From: Thecamonas trahens ATCC 50062
Taxonomy: Eukaryota > Apusozoa > Apusomonadida > Apusomonadidae
Direction of reading: 5' to 3'
Assembly: GCF_000142905.1 (NCBI RefSeq)
Contig: NW_013657645.1
Span: 181,488-245,487 of the forward strand
Length of the DNA stretch: 64,000 nt
The position numbers and the translations under genes are program-made. Of the stretch, positions 9,861-19,159 are shown one piece after another. Within the stretch, counting starts at the first letter, position 1; each line of letters starts with the position of its first letter. Under the pieces are notes generated by a model. That model did no database searches and was not told where the DNA came from. It saw only the letters and a program-made list of their open reading frames with translations.

Positions 9861-10703
9861 ATGGTCAACTCGAAGCGCGGACAGGGCAACGCCTCGGATT
9901 CACGTCCTTTCAAGCGCGCGCTTGTGCCGCTCACTCAGGGCGTCGAGGGCTCGATGTACAAGAAGAAGCTAAAGGCGCGCCTCGGAAAGGACTCTGTCCC
10001 ACTCGCTGCTGCCCACGCACGTTGCTTGCAACTGGCCAAAGACAACACCGGCTGTGACTGGCCCCTTTCCAAGGGCGCTTTCAAGGACTTTGTGCGCGAG
10101 GCCTACAATGGTTACAAGGATTTCAGTGGCCTGGAAGAGGCCGTGCTTGCTCTCGAGGTCGGCGTGGTCGACATGCGCGTCCTCGCCTTGAAGATCTGTG
10201 ACAAGCATCACCGAGCGACCAGGACCGGCGTTAACAAGGCCGCCAAGAAGCAGGACACTACTCCGAAGAACCTCTCTGCTTTGCGTGCCAAGATCGAGGC
10301 CAGCGTCAAGGCCGATTATGACCAGCGTGACGCCGACGAGTGCGTTGCGCGCCTCAACGCCAAGCATGACGCTCTTGTCGAGCGTTTCCTTGCCGCCATG
10401 GGGTTCGCCGACATGGACATTGCCGACATGGACATCGCTGTGCCATCCGTCACAGCCGCCCCACCTCCTTGCACCCCACACCCGGCTGCAGCGCCCGCCA
10501 CCGTCGCAAGCGCCCCCGCCATCGCTAGCCTGTTGTCCTCCCGTATCAAACCACCCTGCCTCGAATCTCTCCCACCGACGTCCCTCACCGCGTTGATCGC
10601 GGTCGGCAGAGCCAGGGAGCGCCCCCAATGCCTCACAACATCCCCGGCTCACCACCACATCAGCAGCGATAACGGCCATGACTGGGTGAAGCTACCATTT
10701 TGA
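9861..10703 (+). CDS. Hypothetical protein, 280 aa
   Basis: Not recognised. The ATG at 9861 (MVNSKRGQGNASDSRPFKRA) follows a pyrimidine-rich leader. The first 200 residues look globular and mixed-charge, with repeated short blocks such as KKKLKARLGKDS, LSKGAFKDFVREAYNGYKDF, EEAVLALEVGVVDMRVLALKI and LSALRAKIEASVKADYD. A near-duplicate pair FADMDIADMDI follows, and the C-terminal 80 residues are Pro/Ala-rich and probably disordered. No signal peptide or membrane segment. It could be a nuclear or cytoplasmic protein with helical bundles. The frame ends at 10703, 187 nt before the next start on the same strand. Confidence 0.5.
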   Translation: MVNSKRGQGNASDSRPFKRALVPLTQGVEGSMYKKKLKARLGKDSVPLAAAHARCLQLAKDNTGCDWPLSKGAFKDFVREAYNGYKDFSGLEEAVLALEVGVVDMRVLALKICDKHHRATRTGVNKAAKKQDTTPKNLSALRAKIEASVKADYDQRDADECVARLNAKHDALVERFLAAMGFADMDIADMDIAVPSVTAAPPPCTPHPAAAPATVASAPAIASLLSSRIKPPCLESLPPTSLTALIAVGRARERPQCLTTSPAHHHISSDNGHDWVKLPF

Positions 10704-10890
10704 ATGCCCTCGAAAGCGCCAGATCAGTCCCGATGCCCCGCAATCCCCTCGCATCCATTGGCTCGACCAGCGAACTTCCAGCTGCCTTCCCTGCCACCCA
10801 GCCGGCTCGACAGCCGCGGACGGAGTCGACGACCGACGGTGGTACACACGACCCGGGGAGGGAGGCTTTTTGGTGGCTGCTCTGTGGGCA

Positions 10891-12337
10891 ATGCAAAGGA
10901 CGATGTATGAGGATGGGGGAGGGTATGGTCATGCTCATGGTGGTGGCGGGGGTGGCGGTGGGAGGGCTGGCGGGTGGCGGCAGGCCGAGGCAACTGCCAA
11001 CGGTTCTGGAGGGTATAGGTATGGGCACGACTACAGAAGTGATGGGCGGAGTTATGGAGGCGATGGGCGGAGCCATGGAATGGGCAATGATCATGGTCGT
11101 AGAATTGCTGCTGATGGCTCGGGCTACCACCGGAGCCAGGCTACGTCATCGGCTGCTGCCCATGCGCCGTACTCGCCCTCGCACGGCTCGCCCTCGGGCT
11201 ATCAATCATATGCCGATGGAAGCGGGCGCAGGTCACGGGCGGGATACTCGCCATACGGTGAGCATGGCGGGTATCCATCGCGGTCAGCCTCGCGGCTGGC
11301 GCAGTATGAGAGCCCGAGTCGTGGTGCTGATGAGTATCGGGCGGCCGAGGCCGAGGCCGAGGCCGGTCCGTGCACGCGCCGCGGCGTACAAGGCGCAGCG
11401 GGCGGCGGCGCGGGAGAGTAGTGGCAACACACCGCGGCGTGGCCAGACGGCGCACATTCTTCCTGGGCGCGAGGTGGTGGGCGAGCCGCCGGCGCGATTT
11501 GCAGTCGGCGCCCACAATCGATCACGGGTGTCGCGGGCTCTGCAAGCCTCCTCGGAGCCGTCGCCCGAGGTCCAGGCGCTCGATGCCCAGGTCATGGCAC
11601 GATCGCTGCGGCGCGAGGCCACCAAGCTCGAATCTGCCGTGGAGACGCTCCGCCATCATCTGACCAACACCGATGACGCCGAGGATCGGCGGCGGATCCA
11701 GGCCCGGCTGGCGTCGCTGCAGGCGCGGGCGGCCGAGATCAAGTCGCAGCAGTCGCGGGTGGAGCACTCGACGCCACCGCGCGTTCTCATTGGTGTGCCT
11801 GGCCGCTCGCCGTCGCGACTCTCGCATGCCCCGCGCTCGGTCGTCCCGCGCGAGGAGCAGACGCGATATGCCCGCGAACTGCAGGCCCAGGTCGAGGAGC
11901 GGTCGCGCTGGCGGCGGCTCAACGAGCCGGCCGGCGATCTCGCAGCTGAGGCCAACGCCCGCAAGCAGCGCGAGAGCTATGCTGCCCGCTGTAACGCCGC
12001 CGTTGCAGCCGAGTCCAAGCGATTCACAAAGCCGGTCGGCGTTACCCTGGAGTCGCAGCCGCGCAAGTCGATCGACATAGAGGCGCGCCGCCAGTACAAG
12101 TTGATCCTCGACGAGCAGCGCAAGGAGCGCACCCGCCTCAAGGCCGCTCCACCGCGCGAGTTCCGCCTGCCCGCCAAAAAGGCCGAGTACATGGAGCCCC
12201 ACAACTTGTACTCTTTCAAGCCACCACCGCCTGATCCCGACATGCCCTCTGTGCCCAAGCCGCCGCTCGTCACTCTCGCCACCATGGCCCGCCGCGAAGA
12301 TCGCCGCCCGCCGTGGATGAAATCAGAGCGCCCGTAG
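10891..12337 (+). CDS. Hypothetical Gly-rich / coiled-coil protein with a frame change near 11360
   Basis: The 5' part (from ATG 10891, MQRTMYEDGGGYGHAHG) is Gly/Tyr/Ser-rich and low complexity. It runs into DEYRAAEAEAEA, where a GAGGCC hexanucleotide repeat (about 11348-11378) shifts the frame by +1. The 3' part then reads as a long basic coiled coil (MARSLRREATKLESAVETLRHHL, DRRRIQARLASLQARAAEIKSQQ, RYARELQAQVEERSRWRRL) and ends RREDRRPPWMKSERP. The pattern Y-A-x-E-L-Q-x-Q-V-E-E in the coiled coil resembles cilium/centrosome proteins of the CSPP1/CCDC66 kind, but that is only a resemblance. The change sits in a short repeat, so slippage in the genome or in sequencing is the simplest reading. 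The first exon is uncertain. Confidence 0.5.
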
Positions 12338-12396
12338 CAGCCCGTCTGTCGCCCGCGGTTAAACCACATGCGATGTTCATTCTAACACGCCACGGG

Positions 12397-15300
12397 CTAC
12401 GTGCCGCCACGGGGGCGAACCTTGGGCTCCGGTGGATCCCACGGCATGCGCCGACTCTTGGGCTTGGCGCTGCCTCCGCGCCCTCGCCCACGCCCGCGCC
12501 CTCGCCCTCGCCCTTGCCCTCGCCGGCGCCCGCGTCCACGCCCACGCCCGCGCCCGCGCCCGCGCGTGCCACTGCGCTTGCGATCACTGGCATCGTCTCG
12601 CACACGGCTTGCTCGATCGGCGTGATCAGAGTTATTGCGGCTCGGCGTCCGCCCTCGACCCGTCCGCCCCGAGTTGCTGCGGCTCGGCGTCTGCTGCCGT
12701 CCCGAGTTGCTCCGACTCGGAATCCGCGAGCTTGATGCTCGTGACAGATTGCTCGGCGAAGTCAGCGAGGCATTGCTCGGCGCTCGTGAGCTGCAGCTCG
12801 GGGGTGTTCGCGCCCGAGCTCCAACTGACGAGCGCGACTTGCTGCGCGTCGGATCCCGCGAGTAACATCTCGATGAGTATGACCGATCCTGCGACCGCGA
12901 CCGATCCTGCGACCGTGACCGGTCCCTCGACCGCGACCGATCCTGCGACCGTGACCGGTCCCTCGACCGCGACCGATCCCTCGACCAGGAACGAGACCGC
13001 GTCCACGAGCGTGACCTCGACCGCTCTCTCGACTGTTCCCTCGACCACGAGCAATCTCGCGATTGACTCTGTGGTGAGCTCCCCAGTGCAGCCCCTCCGC
13101 GCGCAGGCGTCTCGGGCCTCGCAAGAGACGAGCCGTGCGAGTCACTCGAGCTCGACGTCGGTCCTCGTGCAGACGACAAGCTCTCCCACACCTCCTCCGC
13201 CGGCTCGTCTGCTGCGCCGGGCGTGTTCCCGTGCCGAAAGTCAAGCGACGAATTGGGCGACGGTGCGTGATGCAGCGCCGTCTCAAATACCGTCCGCAGC
13301 GGCACGTCGTCGTCATCGTCGGCGCCGCCCGCCATCACTTCTGGGAACGTCGAGCTCAGGCCATGCTCGTCAGTGTTGCAGCGCGCCTTGCCAAACGGCG
13401 TCGACGGTGCAGACGCCATCAGCGACGCTGGCCGCCGCATCCAAGCCTTCGACCCCGGTGTGGCCGGCGCAGGCGTTGCATACAGTCGAGACGCCACCGA
13501 CGAGAGCTCGTTCGATGACGATGAGTCGGCTGTCGATGGCTCAGCCCACCGGCCGCTCGCCTCTACGACGGTCACATCGGCTGCAGGCTTGGGCGTTGTC
13601 ACCACCTCGGGCGCCACACGAGTGTTCTTACGCGCCACATGCGTGGCCACAAAGTATGCTACCAGGCCGAGCAAAACAAGCACAAGCAAGAGAAGAAGCC
13701 ACACCACCCAAAACAGCGCAGAGGACGGGTTCTGAAGCGGTGGCAAAGGCGCAGGTGCAACCAGGCTCCCAGGCCCACCCGCGCTCGACGGTGCAGGGAA
13801 TGGAGGCGCGGGAGACAGCATCGGTGGAGGAGGCGGTGGTGAACTGTCTCCCATTGGAGCTGGTGGTGCCGGCGGTGATGGTGGTGGTGGCGGCGGTGAC
13901 GGCGGTGGTGACGGCGGCGGCGGCGGTGACGGCGGTGACGGTGGCGGTGACGGCGACGGAGATGGCGGTGGCGGTGACGGCGGCGGCGGCGACGGCGGTG
14001 GTGGCGGTGGTGATGGCGGTGGCGGTGGCGGCGATGGTGGCGGTGGAGGGCACAGATTGGCACCAGTGCATGTGCCAAACGCCGAGCACACGTCTGGGCC
14101 GGTACACGACGACCCGTCGTCGCATGGCGTGTTGGCTGGATCGAGCTTGCACTCGGACGAGCAGCAGTCCCCGTTGGCTGTGTTCCCGTCATCGCACTCC
14201 TCGTCGGCATCGACCACGCCGTTACCGCACACACATGTCAGCCCGCCGGACTGGACGCACTCGCCGCGGCTACCGCACACCGGCGCGCCGTAACACGGCT
14301 CTGCAAACGAGCAGTCGCTGCCTGCAGCCATGTACCCGTCGTCCGGGCAGACGACCGTGCCGCCGGCCCCCACCACGCACGCTTCAGCCACATCGCATGG
14401 TAGTGAGCCGTTGACTGGCCGACAAAGTGTGCCTACATCGAGGTACTGACACGTCTCCGCCGAGCAGCATCCCCACGGCCCGGCTGAGCCCGGATCGCAC
14501 TCTTCGCCCGGCTCAAGTGCGCCATTGCCGCACTCGGCGTACGCCAGCAAGACACTCACCGTGTCGGCGTCCGAGCTCGGTTGCGTCGTCTCGTAGCCGG
14601 AAAGCACCCCGACGCCAGGCACCCTGCTCAGCACCAGGGCAAGATCGGTCGTCGCTGCCCCGGTTGCAGCGGCAGCCAACATCGGCTGCGCCGCGCCCCA
14701 CGACGCACCGCAGTCAGTCGAAACCGCCACCATGATGTCCGAGTCGGTTCCGGTCCCGCCCACGTCCGCTGTTGACTGCCACGCCGCGAGAACATGCCCA
14801 CCGCCAGGGTACTCGGGCATCCACACCAGACTCGGCGCCGCATCGAGCGCGCCACTGTCGTCCGCCGCAGCATAGCTGTTGACCAGCGCCGGCGCGTTCC
14901 AGGTCACCCCATTATCATGCGAGACCGCCGCGAGCAGATCCAGGTCTGATCCGAGGCTCAGTGGCCCGAGCGCCGTCCGAGTCGACGCCCATGCCACCGT
15001 CCACGTGCCGTTGCCAGCCGTCGCCACCACGGGCTGAACGTCAAACGCCGCCGAGCCGCCCACCACCACGCCGGGCTGGCACTCGAGCCGCCCGGCATCG
15101 CCTCCGGGCACCCAGCATCGCGAGAAGAGGATGTCAAAGTCGGTCCCGTCCCATCCGGACCCATACCATGCCACGCCAAACGTAGCATTGGCCGCGCCAA
15201 ACGCCACGTCTGGCCCATGGTTCGACGTCCCAGACGCTTCCATGCCCGGACTGGCGGCAATTGGCGCCGACCATCCTCCGCTGCTTGCGCCCAAGGCTGC

Positions 15301-15933
15301 CACAAACACGTTGCCAGCCGAAGCGTAGGCAACAAGCGTGGCATCAACCTCAGCGCCATGACACATCGCCGGCGTCAGTGCCGGCGGGGGACCTGGAGCC
15401 ACCACCTGTGGTGACGCCAGCGAGACAATGCCGCTGGCGTTGACCTGTGCTGTTGACGCCACAAGCAACGGGCCTTCCAGCCATGCCAGCGCCACAGACT
15501 CTGCGCCAGGGCCACGAGCAACAACCGGGAACGCTGCCGAGACGCCCGACGGAGACGGCGGTGAGGCCAGCGGCAGCGCCATCGTCCGTCGCCAGCTCGG
15601 CCCAGCATCATCGCCGTAAGCCGGCTGGCGGCTGGTTGCGAGGTGGACTGCAGTAGTCGACGCCGACGAGGCATTGGCTAGCGAGTACGCCGACTTGAAG
15701 ACAGCAACAACTGAGCCTCCCGCTTCTGTTAGAGCCATCTGTGTATCCGGCGCAGCGTCCGATGTGCCATAGTGCGGGATCATGCCCGGGACAGGAGGCA
15801 GAGGATGAAGGAGGCCATCGGCAATGCCGGTCGCATCCACCGCTAGCACCAGCCCAGATCCATCCATCACCACCAGAGCAATCGCAGCCATAACCATTGT
15901 CATCCGCATCACCTCCCCCACCATCTTGCTCAT
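12397..15933 (-). CDS. Type I membrane protein: BNR/Asp-box ectodomain, Cys-rich repeats, Pro-rich stalk, Arg-Ser-rich tail
   Basis: About 1178 residues from the ATG at 15933, chosen because a hydrophobic signal peptide follows (MAAIALVVMDGSGLVLAVDA); the open frame extends 39 residues further, basic and unlikely. Residues about 30-465 form a sialidase-like ectodomain with two Asp-boxes, SHDNGVTW and STDCGASW. About 468-630 is Cys-rich, with two copies of the motif CGNG...GEECD / CGNGVVDADEECDDGN seen in myxobacterial-type disulfide repeats. A Ser/Pro stalk (about 630-720), a membrane helix (about 739-764, WVVWLLLLLVLVLLGLVAYF) and a long cytoplasmic tail follow. The tail contains repeated Asp-Arg-Ser-Arg units, PSRSNSGR repeats and an Arg-Gly run, ending PKVRPRGGT. 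RS/RG tails belong to RNA-binding proteins, so their presence behind a membrane anchor is odd. Function unknown; a surface receptor or adhesin is the natural guess. Confidence 0.82.
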   Translation of the reverse strand: MSKMVGEVMRMTMVMAAIALVVMDGSGLVLAVDATGIADGLLHPLPPVPGMIPHYGTSDAAPDTQMALTEAGGSVVAVFKSAYSLANASSASTTAVHLATSRQPAYGDDAGPSWRRTMALPLASPPSPSGVSAAFPVVARGPGAESVALAWLEGPLLVASTAQVNASGIVSLASPQVVAPGPPPALTPAMCHGAEVDATLVAYASAGNVFVAALGASSGGWSAPIAASPGMEASGTSNHGPDVAFGAANATFGVAWYGSGWDGTDFDILFSRCWVPGGDAGRLECQPGVVVGGSAAFDVQPVVATAGNGTWTVAWASTRTALGPLSLGSDLDLLAAVSHDNGVTWNAPALVNSYAAADDSGALDAAPSLVWMPEYPGGGHVLAAWQSTADVGGTGTDSDIMVAVSTDCGASWGAAQPMLAAAATGAATTDLALVLSRVPGVGVLSGYETTQPSSDADTVSVLLAYAECGNGALEPGEECDPGSAGPWGCCSAETCQYLDVGTLCRPVNGSLPCDVAEACVVGAGGTVVCPDDGYMAAGSDCSFAEPCYGAPVCGSRGECVQSGGLTCVCGNGVVDADEECDDGNTANGDCCSSECKLDPANTPCDDGSSCTGPDVCSAFGTCTGANLCPPPPPSPPPPPPSPPPPPPSPPPPSPPPPSPSPSPPPSPPSPPPPPSPPPSPPPPPPSPPAPPAPMGDSSPPPPPPMLSPAPPFPAPSSAGGPGSLVAPAPLPPLQNPSSALFWVVWLLLLLVLVLLGLVAYFVATHVARKNTRVAPEVVTTPKPAADVTVVEASGRWAEPSTADSSSSNELSSVASRLYATPAPATPGSKAWMRRPASLMASAPSTPFGKARCNTDEHGLSSTFPEVMAGGADDDDDVPLRTVFETALHHAPSPNSSLDFRHGNTPGAADEPAEEVWESLSSARGPTSSSSDSHGSSLARPETPARGGAALGSSPQSQSRDCSWSREQSRERSRSRSWTRSRSWSRDRSRSRDRSRSQDRSRSRDRSRSQDRSRSQDRSYSSRCYSRDPTRSKSRSSVGARARTPPSCSSRAPSNASLTSPSNLSRASSSRIPSRSNSGRQQTPSRSNSGRTGRGRTPSRNNSDHADRASRVRDDASDRKRSGTRGRGRGRGRGRGRRRGQGRGRGRGRGRGRGGSAKPKSRRMPWDPPEPKVRPRGGT

Positions 15934-16154
15934 CGCCTGCCTCCTCCCTCCTCGCCTCCTCTCCTGCCTTGTCGAAGGACTGCTCCTGCTCCTTTTCCTC
16001 CTCTTCCGTCCCGCTCCCACCATGCCCACCCGGGCTTGCCTCGGCTGCATGGCGCGCGCGACGGTCGACCGTGTGCGTAAAGCCTGTCTGGTGAGTGGTG
16101 CAGGAGACGGGTGAGCCGTGCTGTATGCCCGGGGCTACCCTTCTTTACCGCACC
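15934..16154. other. short upstream region of the BNR protein
   Basis: Between the chosen start of the minus-strand membrane protein and the first candidate exon on the plus strand. The minus strand could extend open to 16050. Polypyrimidine on the plus strand. No motif is clear. Confidence 0.3.
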
Positions 16155-16786
16155 ATGGCTTCTTCCTCCTCGCCTCGCCCGCTCACTCTGTGGCACATCG
16201 CGCGCTTCCAGCGAGCTTCTGCCTCCTGGAGGGTTTGGGGGGGGGGGGGGGGNNNNNNNNNNNNNNNNNNNNNNNNNNNNNNNNNNNNNNNNNNNNNNNN
16301 NNNNNNNNNNNNNNNNNNNNNNNNNNNNNNNNNNNNNNNNNNNNNNNNNNNNTTCATCCCTTGCGCCGCCCCTCAGAGCGGATCCCCCCCTCTCCGTCCA
16401 TTCTTCCCCGTCTTGTTTTGGGTGGGTGGTTGGGTGGGGGGGGGTGAGAGAGAGAGAAAAAAATTGTTACAGGCAACCCCCCCCCCCCCCCAACACACAC
16501 ACCACACAACCTATGCGGCAGATACGCACATGCACATGCCGCGCATGCGATCTTGGAGAAATGAGGGTAAAGTGAGCCCATGTGATTGACTTGATCACGG
16601 CAGCATGTTGATGGCATTGCAAGAGAAAGGGCCATTGTGACCTCTGCCGCTGCACACAGTCGCACTGAAGCAACAACTCACCTCTGAAGACGGTTCCAGC
16701 CACGACCATGGAAAAATGTGTGCAACGAAAAAAAGTACTGGAACGAGCACCGTCGAGCTGGTCATGACCACAATGGCCACAGCCTG
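16155..16786 (+). CDS. Candidate exons of an unresolved plus-strand gene crossing an assembly gap
   Basis: Three stretches look like exons: 16155-16232 (ATG, MASSSSPRPLTLWHIARF..., ending at G|GTTTGG), 16522-16566 (after GCGGCAG; MPRMRSWRNE, donor GTAAAG) and 16660-16786 (after CACACAG; ALKQQLTSEDGSSHDHGK... to MATA, donor GTATGA). The phases of the second and third fit each other (split Val codon). The gap between the first two (16253-16352) prevents a full model. From the third exon, an acceptor at CTTGCAAG or GGCAAG (near 16985-16995) would join in frame to the membrane protein at 17182, so all of this may be one gene. No homology recognised. The minus strand also has an open hydrophobic stretch here, so strand is not settled. 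Confidence 0.28.
16253..16352. other. assembly gap (100 N)
   Basis: Exactly 100 N directly after a G-run, the usual placeholder for a gap of unknown length. The true sequence is probably G-rich intron. Confidence 0.97.
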
Positions 16787-17181
16787 GTATGACCCCTGTA
16801 CCCACCACCGCACACCGCACACACACCTCACCCCACATACACACCGCACACCAAACATACTACATACACCACACGCCACACCACACAACCTCTCCCTCCC
16901 CCCCCCCCCCCTCACCCTCCCCTCACCTCCCCGTCACAACTCGGGCCGCAAGACCGGTGTCCAAGCAGACTGTTTGGCTTGCAAGGTCGGCAAGTAGAAC
17001 GCCTTCCATGCCAGCAGCTACATTGCCAAGGTTGGCTATGGCGCAGTCGCCACGTCGTGTAGAGTCGCCGGCTTGTGTAGAGTCGCCATCGCGCTCATCA
17101 AGCTCTTGCTCTGGCGCAGGGTCGTCACGGACAAGACCGAGACCAGGAACAAGGCGGAGATCGGCGTCAAGAGATGCGGGT

Positions 17182-17733
17182 ATGCGCTTGGTGGTGATGG
17201 TCCTGGTCCTGGGCCTGGTCCTGAGCCTGGGCCTGCCTGTCAGAGGCCATCCGCCGACGGCTGAAGTTTGCAAGGACTGTGCTCCGTCGTCGGACGGGAC
17301 AAAGCTTGCATGCTGTTCCGAGTCGGACGTGCTCATCCGATGCGAGTACTGGGACGACTCGCCGATGTGGGACATCAAATCCGACGGAAACTCTTGCTCG
17401 CGCGAGCGAAACTCACTGGCTGTCGCCGTTATCACTGTCTTTGCTGTCGTTGCATGCGCCGGCATGACGGCTATCACTCTCTGTATCTGCTACATGTGCG
17501 ACTGCTGCCCGCTCAAGAAGCGCCGCATCGCCCGAGCCCGCATCTCCTCGCTCTCTCGCACCACCGGCGCAGTCGTTGGATACGATGGTAACGCCCAGGG
17601 CATGCACGCGCTGGGCAACAACTTGCCCACCGCCTCGTCTGTCCGGCCCTCGGTCAACCTCCCGCGCCTGCCTAACGGTCGTCAGCACCCGCGCCCGCTT
17701 CCGCCCATCAGCAAGACCACCGGGCCGCGCTAG
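17182..17733 (+). CDS. Small membrane protein with signal peptide, Cys-rich ectodomain and cytoplasmic tail
   Basis: 183 residues from ATG 17182 (MRLVVMVLVLGLVLSLGLPV), a typical cleavable signal sequence. A 50-residue Cys-rich ectodomain follows (VCKDC, ACCSESD, RCEYWDDS, SCSRE), then a membrane helix (about 75-100, LAVAVITVFAVVACAGMTAI) leading into CICYMCDCC, which could be palmitoylated, and a basic Pro-rich tail. The layout resembles SHISA/CYYR1-like small Cys-rich membrane adaptors, but no specific homology is claimed. The frame is open upstream for 130 codons, so an upstream exon (see 16155-16786) may replace this start. Its TAG stop overlaps the sirtuin stop on the other strand. Confidence 0.6.
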   Translation: MRLVVMVLVLGLVLSLGLPVRGHPPTAEVCKDCAPSSDGTKLACCSESDVLIRCEYWDDSPMWDIKSDGNSCSRERNSLAVAVITVFAVVACAGMTAITLCICYMCDCCPLKKRRIARARISSLSRTTGAVVGYDGNAQGMHALGNNLPTASSVRPSVNLPRLPNGRQHPRPLPPISKTTGPR

Positions 17734-18965
17734 CTCTCGTCGAGCTTCTGCAGCCAGGCGTCGATCCGCTCCAGAGCATCCAGCCCGGTTGTTGCAATCG
17801 AGACAAAACCCCTGGTATCGTCATCCGAGTCCCGCAGCGGGTACGCCGGGTTGATACGGACTACCTGGACCTGGCCCGGGTTCTGCGCCGCGAGTATCTC
17901 GGTCATCCCGCGGAGCTTGGCCACAGTTATCCCAGCACCGATCTCCAGAATGACAACTTTAGCCGTCTCGGACGTCTCCAGCAAGTCATCAACTGCATCC
18001 CACCATGAGTGATGGCGCTCGTCCTGCGCCTCGTCATCGAGCCACCCGCGGTCGTCAAACATGCGAATGGCCGGCCGGCCGGCAGCTCCACACTCGGCAC
18101 ACGCCCGCGGCAATGAGCTGACGTCGCGGTCGTCGACCTCCCACCTCGCGCCCGCCCCGCCGCACGGCCTCGAGCATTGCCATCGGGTCACTCGGCCGTG
18201 CATCTCGCGCAGATGGTCGTCGTCAACAACACCAGCCTTAGTAAAGTGGCCATCTACGTTGGTGGTGACCACAAAGAAGGCACCGTGGGATGTGAACCTC
18301 TCCTCCCGCCAACGCCGCAGAATGTTGTAGCCATTATGCGGCCGCGCCCGCCCGTACTCGATCACAGACTCGCTCCAGAACGCCCAGAACTCGTCAGGCG
18401 CCGAGACCATGACCGACTCGGAGCAGAGCCTGGCGTACGGCACGCCGGCCTCGACAAGCTCCGTATACGTGGGCAGGCCCGAGTCAGCCGACATGCCTGA
18501 CCCAGCATGGACCACCAACACCGATGCATTGGCCACCATCTGTCCCTCCCGCCCCACCCACACACCCCCAACCATCGGCAGCCGCCTGTGAGTACTCGCT
18601 TCTCTTGCCGCCGTCTCGTGGCGAATCTTCGTGAACCATCCGCATTGCCGGAGCTCGCTGCGCAACGCCAGTCCCGGCCCGGAAGCGCATGATCTCCACA
18701 GCGTAGTTCTACGCGATGGCCTAGTTCGTGTCTATATCATGGTGATGGGCTTAGGCGGGGTGCTGGTTGCACCCCTCCCCCCCTTCTCCACCTGCCCTCA
18801 CCTCTCGTGTTGCGAACTCGACTACGCTGATTCTCTTGTGCTCTCGTTCTCAGCTTGCACAATGCTGTGCACTCGTACCTCTGCCGCCTCGCAACACGCA
18901 TCATCAACATGGGCGCGGAGTGCAGCTAGTTGTTCTTCACTCGGTATGCTGCATGAGTTTCCCAT
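17730..18965 (-). CDS. Sirtuin-like NAD-dependent deacylase with N-terminal MGNSCS exon (two exons)
   Basis: Exon 2 (17730-18539) carries the Sir2 fold: HAGSGMSADSGLPTY (GAGxSxxSGIP motif), TTNVDGHF (TQNxD motif), EMHGRVTRW with the catalytic His, two Cys pairs (CSRPC and CAEC) for a zinc ribbon, then LEIGAGITV and RINPAYP for the second NAD region. Exon 1 (18879-18965, 29 codons, MGNSCSIPSEEQLAALRAHV...CCEAAE) ends at a GTACGA donor. The intron acceptor is GGGACAG just before MVANASVLVVHAG, and both junctions are phase 0. The joined text EAAE|MVANASVLVV matches the helix that precedes the first NAD motif in bacterial and protist sirtuins. MGNSCS is a consensus for N-myristoylation with adjacent palmitoylatable Cys, which would place the enzyme on a membrane. 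Without exon 1 the protein could start at 18575 or 18539. Family call firm; exon 1 is an inference. Confidence 0.75.
18540..18878 (-). other. proposed sirtuin intron
   Basis: 339 nt, GTACGA to ACAG on the minus strand, G-rich near its 3' end. It contains short open frames on both strands, none with homology. A pyrimidine tract and TTCTCAG on the plus strand near 18840 could instead belong to an unrecognised plus-strand gene. Confidence 0.45.
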
Positions 18966-19159
18966 GATGGTCGCCGCGGCGCCGATGTCACCAACTCGCG
19001 GCTCCCACTCCCGTCCCGACCCAGTGTCGGAGACGAGTGTGCGCAACAAAGCTTCTCGGCGTCAAAACGGCGCTGCAGTAAGCAAGACAGCTCGCCGTGG
19101 CCATCAATGCCTTGCTACCGCTCGATCACCAGATGAGTCGGTTTGAGTCTCGTCCCAGC

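Noticed and set aside
12432-14414. 660-codon plus-strand frame
   Set aside because: Mirror of the low-complexity RS/Pro/Gly regions of the minus-strand membrane protein, with no domain.
16467-16915. minus-strand frame with a hydrophobic segment (AVAIVVMTSSTVLVPVLFF)
   Set aside because: It could be an exon with a GTGAGT donor, but no upstream or downstream exon joins in phase, and the plus strand gives a better chain.
18631-19146. 171-codon plus-strand frame
   Set aside because: Overlaps the sirtuin first exon; composition is Ser/Arg-rich and no homology is seen.
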